Source: Prochlorococcus sp. AG-436-M02
GTDB lineage: Bacteria > Cyanobacteriota > Cyanobacteriia > PCC-6307 > Cyanobiaceae
Length of the DNA stretch: 46,061 nucleotides
Assembly: GCA_003212515.1 (NCBI GenBank)
Contig: QCPL01000010.1
Span: 1 to 46,061 of the forward strand
Reading direction: 5' to 3'
Every line of letters starts with the position of its first letter. The stretch's first letter is position 1. The position numbers and the translations under genes were made by a program. The notes under the pieces were generated by a model that had not been told where the DNA came from, made no database searches, and saw only the letters and a list, made by a program, of their open reading frames with translations. Below, in pieces: positions 41,867 to 46,061 of this stretch.

Positions 41867-42763
41867 TTATTTTTTCCAAGAGAGCATTGAGTCATTAAAC
41901 ATCTGTTCATCATTTTTGGGAGCTTGAGGAGTTCCACTTGTTACTGCTGTTGATTGTGGAACTTTCATTCTTTCTTCCCTTTGTTGATAATCAGCGACTC
42001 TTTGTTGAGATTGTACTTGTTCCTTTGCAGGAGCATTCATCATCTCATACACTTTAAATAAAGTATCAAATGAAACATTAGATGGATTTTGTAGCCATTG
42101 TATAGCTTGATCAGCTTTCTGTGGATTCCAACCCATAGATTGCACAGCGTAATTTCTTGCTTGATTTTCTGCCATGCTTTCCTTTTGAGCTTGATATGCA
42201 CGTGCTTGCTGTTCTTGTCTATAGTTGTCTACTTTACCATAATAATCTATCATATCATCTCTATACTTATCATTACTGAGTCTATATTTAAATGATTCAC
42301 TCTCTGGATCATTGTATGCATCTACCTCGCTATAAGAATGTGGTTTTTCTGGACGACTCGGTGGCTTCAATGAATTCTGCTCTTGAGCAGGTGGTTCATT
42401 GGAAGGAGATTGCCTTAAATTATCTAACGCATTGGGGTTTTGTTGCAATACTTCAGCAACAGGTCCAAGTGTAGATTTATAATATTCAAGTTCTTTTTGA
42501 ACTTGTGATAGCTCTCCTGCAGTCCTATCGTGTTTAGATTGCCAGTATTCATAACGATCTGCATCTTGTTTTACTGGAGTATTTTGTTGAGCAGCATCAG
42601 CATCAGCTAATTGCCCTATTGAAGTTTCAGCAGAGGGATGTACAGCATCTCCTCCAGTTTGGATGCTTGGATCCTCTGGCGTAATGCCAGCTTGACCAAT
42701 CGGAGCCTTTGCGGGATCCGTTGTGTTCATTACTGCTGGTTCTTCAGGTATTACATTTTCCAT
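41867..42763 (-). CDS. Scaffolding/capsid assembly protein, 298 aa
   Basis: The sequence is acidic and rich in Gln, Glu, Pro and Ala, with a disordered N-terminal third, a coiled-coil segment (ELSQVQKELEYYKSTLG), a Pro-rich part (SLKPPSRPEKPHSYSE) and a helical C-terminal third rich in Gln and Lys (REERMKVPQ). This composition and its position between portal and capsid are those of phage scaffold proteins. AGGAG precedes the ATG. Confidence 0.75.
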   Translation of the reverse strand: MENVIPEEPAVMNTTDPAKAPIGQAGITPEDPSIQTGGDAVHPSAETSIGQLADADAAQQNTPVKQDADRYEYWQSKHDRTAGELSQVQKELEYYKSTLGPVAEVLQQNPNALDNLRQSPSNEPPAQEQNSLKPPSRPEKPHSYSEVDAYNDPESESFKYRLSNDKYRDDMIDYYGKVDNYRQEQQARAYQAQKESMAENQARNYAVQSMGWNPQKADQAIQWLQNPSNVSFDTLFKVYEMMNAPAKEQVQSQQRVADYQQREERMKVPQSTAVTSGTPQAPKNDEQMFNDSMLSWKK

Positions 42764-42794
42764 TGTTCTTCTCCTAGTTTGTCATTATCAGCAA

Positions 42795-45026
42795 CTATTC
42801 GTCATCTAGACCTAACAACTCTTCATTCATAACACTCTGGGGATTGTCAGCTTCCTTAACCATAATATTGACTTCATCCTTTATTTGTTTTAAATGATCG
42901 TTAGTTCTATTTTTATACAATTGAGCTGCAGCTGACATCTGTGCTTCTAGTTTAGCCAACTTCACCTCAAAATCTTTTAATTCAACACGTTTTCTATCAT
43001 GTAATGATTCACGTTGTGCAGTTTGAAGGTCGCCTTTGAGCTTTTTAACTTCTTCTGTAAGTTGCTCTATTTGACCTGATTGTTGAGCCTGTATACCAGC
43101 TCTCTCAAGTACACCTTCCATATCTGCTACATCTGTTTGTTTTAATAACTCAGTTTGATCTATAACGCCCATTGAGAATAATTCCTTATAATACTCAAAA
43201 CGAGCCCATCTATTAGATGGCATAGTAGAACCTGAAACTACTTGAACATCATAACGACCAACTGTAACATCATTTATTCTACCTAATATTGCATTAGTAA
43301 AATCATCAAATACCAATTTATTAACTTCCACATCTTTAGGTGATCTATTTGGTTGAATAATTCTAATTGTTTTTTCTTCTGTATATATCCATTGTACCAT
43401 TTGTACTACTACTTTACCAAGTTGATTTAAGAAGCTTTCAATATCATCTTTTTTGGATCTAATACGTCTTTGACCAAACTCATCTAAAGCAATAGTACCT
43501 TTATATGTCTGAGGTGATGCTCCTTGATCACCTTGCATTAATGCATATATACCTAAAATTCTTTCTATATCCGCTTTTGCTTCTTTTTCATTATTGTACA
43601 ATTCATTAGGAAGTGGAACAGGACCAGCTACAATTGGCTGTCCAAGTTCGGGGTCAAATTCAACAACAGCTGTACCTGCTTTAGCCCATTCCTGCTCCAA
43701 ATTCCTCTTGTCTACGGAACCACGGGGTATTAATAACTTGACATTTGTAGAACTCGATGCATGCGCAATAATCAAACTTCTAATTTTATTTACATATTCT
43801 TGCAATCCCTTAACTAATCTTACATCACTTTGAGGGAATGGATTCCTATCATGGTGATTCATTAAAGTTAATATAGGATAAAAATCTATTGGTTTCATAT
43901 AATCAACTAATAATTGATCTCCAACTGTAATAATACATCTTACTCTATCGCATTTAATAGGAGTTGTTTGTATCATCTTATCTTGAACTAAATCAAGCAT
44001 TGATGTTGGAATCAATCTAGTTGTAGAATTAGGAATAGAGCCTTGCTGCTCTTCTCCTTTTAGTTTAACTGGCATACCTGTATTAGTATCTAAATACTCA
44101 TGATATGTTCCGTCAAATTGCTCATACATTGCATTTGCCTGTTCAACATCTTCTTTAGAAGTTAAGTAAATAGGATCTACACCAAGTTTATGAACAATAA
44201 AAGCAGGCCTCTTTAAATATTCTTTATACTCTGCTTCTGTAAATATATATTCTCTTGGTTCATATGGATCATAAACTCTAACCATAGGAGTTTTTACTTT
44301 AGTAAATCTTTCTATTACTTCTAACTCTCTATCTCCATCTAAAGCACTTCTAGTATTACCTCTATTATAAGGACCAATCTGCTGATTTAATTCAGTATGA
44401 TCTCTACTAGTAGAATAATCTTCTAATAATCCTGTCTCTTTTGCCTCAGATATAACTTCAGCATAATCAGGATACTGTAATAGTAATTGAGATTGCATTA
44501 TTTTTTTAGCAATCATTATATGATTTGCATCTTGTGCATAAGTATCTCTAGAGCTTGGGTCAATAAACACATCCATAGGATCTACAGACTTTAACATCAC
44601 TTCACCTTTACCAAAATCAGCATTCATATCAGGATATACCATAATACATCCCATGCCTTTTACATAATAATCATCTATTGCCTGTTTTAAAACTACATTA
44701 CCATTTGAGTTATCCCAAACCCACTCCATTATGTCTGACATAACTCTAGCAGTTTTAACATCACTGTCTTCTCTGCCTGTGGCTTGGAATCTTGGTTTAT
44801 TTGTAGTTAATAAAGCTTTTGCTTGTTCAACTGCATTATGAATACAGTTTACTACAACAGGTGATTGGTTCCTGGATTTTAATGTATCTACTTGTGATTT
44901 AGTCCATTGTGCACCAGAACGAAACTCACTATCTTCAACAGCTTGTTTCGCCCATTCTGCCCGTGCTCCCGAATACTCTCGCAATAACTCTTCGGTGAGT
45001 TTTACTTCTTCGTGTTTCTCTGGCAT
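42795..45026 (-). CDS. Portal protein, P22-type, 743 aa
   Basis: Near the N-terminus are EFRSGAQWTKSQVDTLKSRN, VVVNCIHNAVEQAKALLTTN and KPRFQATGREDSDVKTARVM, the P22-type portal signature. They are followed by YVKGMGCIMVYPDMN, DPMDVFIDPSSRD, ERFTKVKTPM and a long C-terminal helix (QSGQIEQLTEEVKKLKGDLQ). Length is close to P22 portal. The dodecamer would form the DNA entry channel. The ATG has no clear Shine-Dalgarno; the 48-nt leader has a TTAACTA/TAGTTAA inverted repeat. Confidence 0.85.
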   Translation of the reverse strand: MPEKHEEVKLTEELLREYSGARAEWAKQAVEDSEFRSGAQWTKSQVDTLKSRNQSPVVVNCIHNAVEQAKALLTTNKPRFQATGREDSDVKTARVMSDIMEWVWDNSNGNVVLKQAIDDYYVKGMGCIMVYPDMNADFGKGEVMLKSVDPMDVFIDPSSRDTYAQDANHIMIAKKIMQSQLLLQYPDYAEVISEAKETGLLEDYSTSRDHTELNQQIGPYNRGNTRSALDGDRELEVIERFTKVKTPMVRVYDPYEPREYIFTEAEYKEYLKRPAFIVHKLGVDPIYLTSKEDVEQANAMYEQFDGTYHEYLDTNTGMPVKLKGEEQQGSIPNSTTRLIPTSMLDLVQDKMIQTTPIKCDRVRCIITVGDQLLVDYMKPIDFYPILTLMNHHDRNPFPQSDVRLVKGLQEYVNKIRSLIIAHASSSTNVKLLIPRGSVDKRNLEQEWAKAGTAVVEFDPELGQPIVAGPVPLPNELYNNEKEAKADIERILGIYALMQGDQGASPQTYKGTIALDEFGQRRIRSKKDDIESFLNQLGKVVVQMVQWIYTEEKTIRIIQPNRSPKDVEVNKLVFDDFTNAILGRINDVTVGRYDVQVVSGSTMPSNRWARFEYYKELFSMGVIDQTELLKQTDVADMEGVLERAGIQAQQSGQIEQLTEEVKKLKGDLQTAQRESLHDRKRVELKDFEVKLAKLEAQMSAAAQLYKNRTNDHLKQIKDEVNIMVKEADNPQSVMNEELLGLDDE

Positions 45027-45074
45027 ATTTTGTCTTAATTAATTAACTAAAATTGTAGTTAATTTAAAGTGGTG
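45027..45074 (-). other. Leader of the portal gene with an inverted repeat
   Basis: TTAACTA (45043-45049) and TAGTTAA (45056-45062) form a 7-bp stem with a 6-nt loop. The leader is very AT-rich and lacks a Shine-Dalgarno before the portal ATG. It could be a weak regulatory hairpin or a promoter-like AT region. Confidence 0.4.
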
Positions 45075-46061
45075 TTACACTGTCATCCAAGAATCATTTG
45101 AAAATTTGTTAATAAAACTAGCGTTTTTCCCCTTATCCACATCATCATCTTTATGGTTAGGTGGATAGATATTCTTATTTGCATAAAACATACCATCTAA
45201 CAAATCATCATGCTTTCCTCTTGGATAGAGAAGTAACTCATCTCTCAGTTCTCGCATATCTTTTGAGATATAGACCTTTTTCTGTGCAAAGTAGGGTTGC
45301 ATAGTTTCTAGTCTTGCTGACTTAGAGTTACGAGGTCTTTCCTTTATTTCCAATCCTGATATAAACAATCCTTCTTCCTCACATCTTTTCTTAACATATT
45401 CCCTTAGCATCTCCTGATAACCAACTGATTCTATCCTAGTCTTAGATGGTTTGTATACTTTAAATTGATTTATTATTGATTCAGCTAAATTCATAGGAGT
45501 AGCTCTTTTTTGATAATATGGTAGAACGAATCTATTTCCATCTTTATCAATAGCTAATGAAACGATTGTACTATAATCTGCAGTTTGTGCAGTTGAGGAT
45601 GCTGGATCTACTCCCATGAATACATTAACTGCTCTGATTTCTGTTAAGGGTTCATCATTCAGAGATTTTAGTTCTATGTATGCTTTCTCACCTCTATGTA
45701 TTAATTTTCCATCATAATATTGTATATACTCTTCTTTAAACAATTGATCTTCATCACCAACTATTTCACACAGGTACTCCCTGTAAAATACACTAACACG
45801 ACCAATTGACTCTAACTCTTTCTTCTTCTGTTGCAATTTATCTACAGGTTGCCATTCTTCCCATAGTGCAACATTTTCATCTAAGTCAGGTTTAAACAGG
45901 AAATTCTTCCAGCCTGACATTTCTTTTAATGTTTCTACTATACATCTTTGATGAATAGGAGTTCCAATAATAGCAATTCTACCTTTCTTTGGATCTAGCG
46001 ATGGTATTGCTGATTGCAATAACCATCTTAGATTCCCTTCCATAGCCTCAGATGTCTTTGT
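45075..46061 (-). CDS. terL: Terminase large subunit, C-terminal part (5' end outside window)
   Basis: The frame stays open to the right edge, so the true start lies beyond it; the ATG at 46043 is internal. The visible part has the end of the ATPase domain (GRIAIIGTPIHQR, a motor coupling segment) and the RNase H-like nuclease: FMGVDPASSTAQTADYS with the first catalytic Asp, TRIESVGYQ with a Glu, and KHDDLLDG with the last Asp. It cuts and packages DNA with the portal. Confidence 0.88.
   Translation of the reverse strand, partial: TKTSEAMEGNLRWLLQSAIPSLDPKKGRIAIIGTPIHQRCIVETLKEMSGWKNFLFKPDLDENVALWEEWQPVDKLQQKKKELESIGRVSVFYREYLCEIVGDEDQLFKEEYIQYYDGKLIHRGEKAYIELKSLNDEPLTEIRAVNVFMGVDPASSTAQTADYSTIVSLAIDKDGNRFVLPYYQKRATPMNLAESIINQFKVYKPSKTRIESVGYQEMLREYVKKRCEEEGLFISGLEIKERPRNSKSARLETMQPYFAQKKVYISKDMRELRDELLLYPRGKHDDLLDGMFYANKNIYPPNHKDDDVDKGKNASFINKFSNDSWMTV

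Noticed and set aside
1-46061. CRISPR array, insertion sequence, integrase or attachment site
   Set aside because: No repeat-spacer pattern, transposase, integrase or repressor was found; the only notable direct repeat is the 22-nt pair.

Overview
The window is a near-complete stretch of a tailed-phage genome, most likely a short-tailed (podovirus-like) lytic phage. It is AT-rich, and most genes have clear Shine-Dalgarno sites and stop/start overlaps (ATGA, TAATG). It carries a P22-type portal, terminase, scaffold, capsid, connector, tail-hub and ejection genes. No integrase, repressor or tail-tape/tube/sheath genes are seen. Base composition and Shine-Dalgarno use fit an AT-rich proteobacterial host better than a Bacteroidetes host, but nothing here identifies the host. 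The large terminase runs off the right edge and an unidentified gene runs off the left edge, so some genome is missing; no DNA polymerase is present in the window.

Layout. (1) 1-6000, plus strand: many small early-type genes (DUF6878-like, DUF6915-like, zinc-ribbon proteins, a DUF932 protein) interrupted by long structured non-coding stretches: about 100 nt at 1730-1830, about 600 nt at 3144-3750 and about 280 nt at 5707-5983. The latter two end in large intrinsic-terminator hairpins, and three more such terminators lie at 205-235, 762-789 and 2153-2220. (2) 6033-9926, plus strand: replication and recombination: ERF-type annealing protein, putative ssDNA-binding protein, an archaeo-eukaryotic-type primase fused to a DnaB/RecA-like helicase, and a PD-(D/E)XK-type nuclease. 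(3) 9985-11606, plus strand: two different 2-oxoglutarate/Fe(II) oxygenases and small proteins; the first oxygenase start lies inside a hairpin. (4) 11560-46061, minus strand, convergent: the late module, transcribed from terminase through portal, scaffold, capsid, connectors, fibre, a lysis cassette with endolysin, a metallophosphoesterase, a 2169-residue tail hub, ejection-type proteins, LamG receptor-binding proteins, a 2632-residue giant protein, and finally an MscS-like membrane protein and a holin-like protein.

Main result. The 2632-residue giant protein carries what looks like the two-barrel RNA polymerase core known from crAss-like phage virion RNA polymerases and YonO: a DxDxD loop (D1092, D1094, D1096) preceded by an R-x-P element, and an upstream barrel-like segment with K774 and K778. 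It also shares an N-terminal glycine-rich module with a smaller putative ejection protein, which suggests that it is packaged and injected to transcribe early genes. The second result is a set of ornate structured RNAs in the early region, the largest comparable in size to GOLLD, ROOL or OLE RNAs. A likely frameshift or slippage site on an A8 run in the tail-fibre gene, a start-codon-sequestering hairpin, and a shared MAKD(R/Q)(F/Y)G N-terminus on three late proteins are further points of interest.
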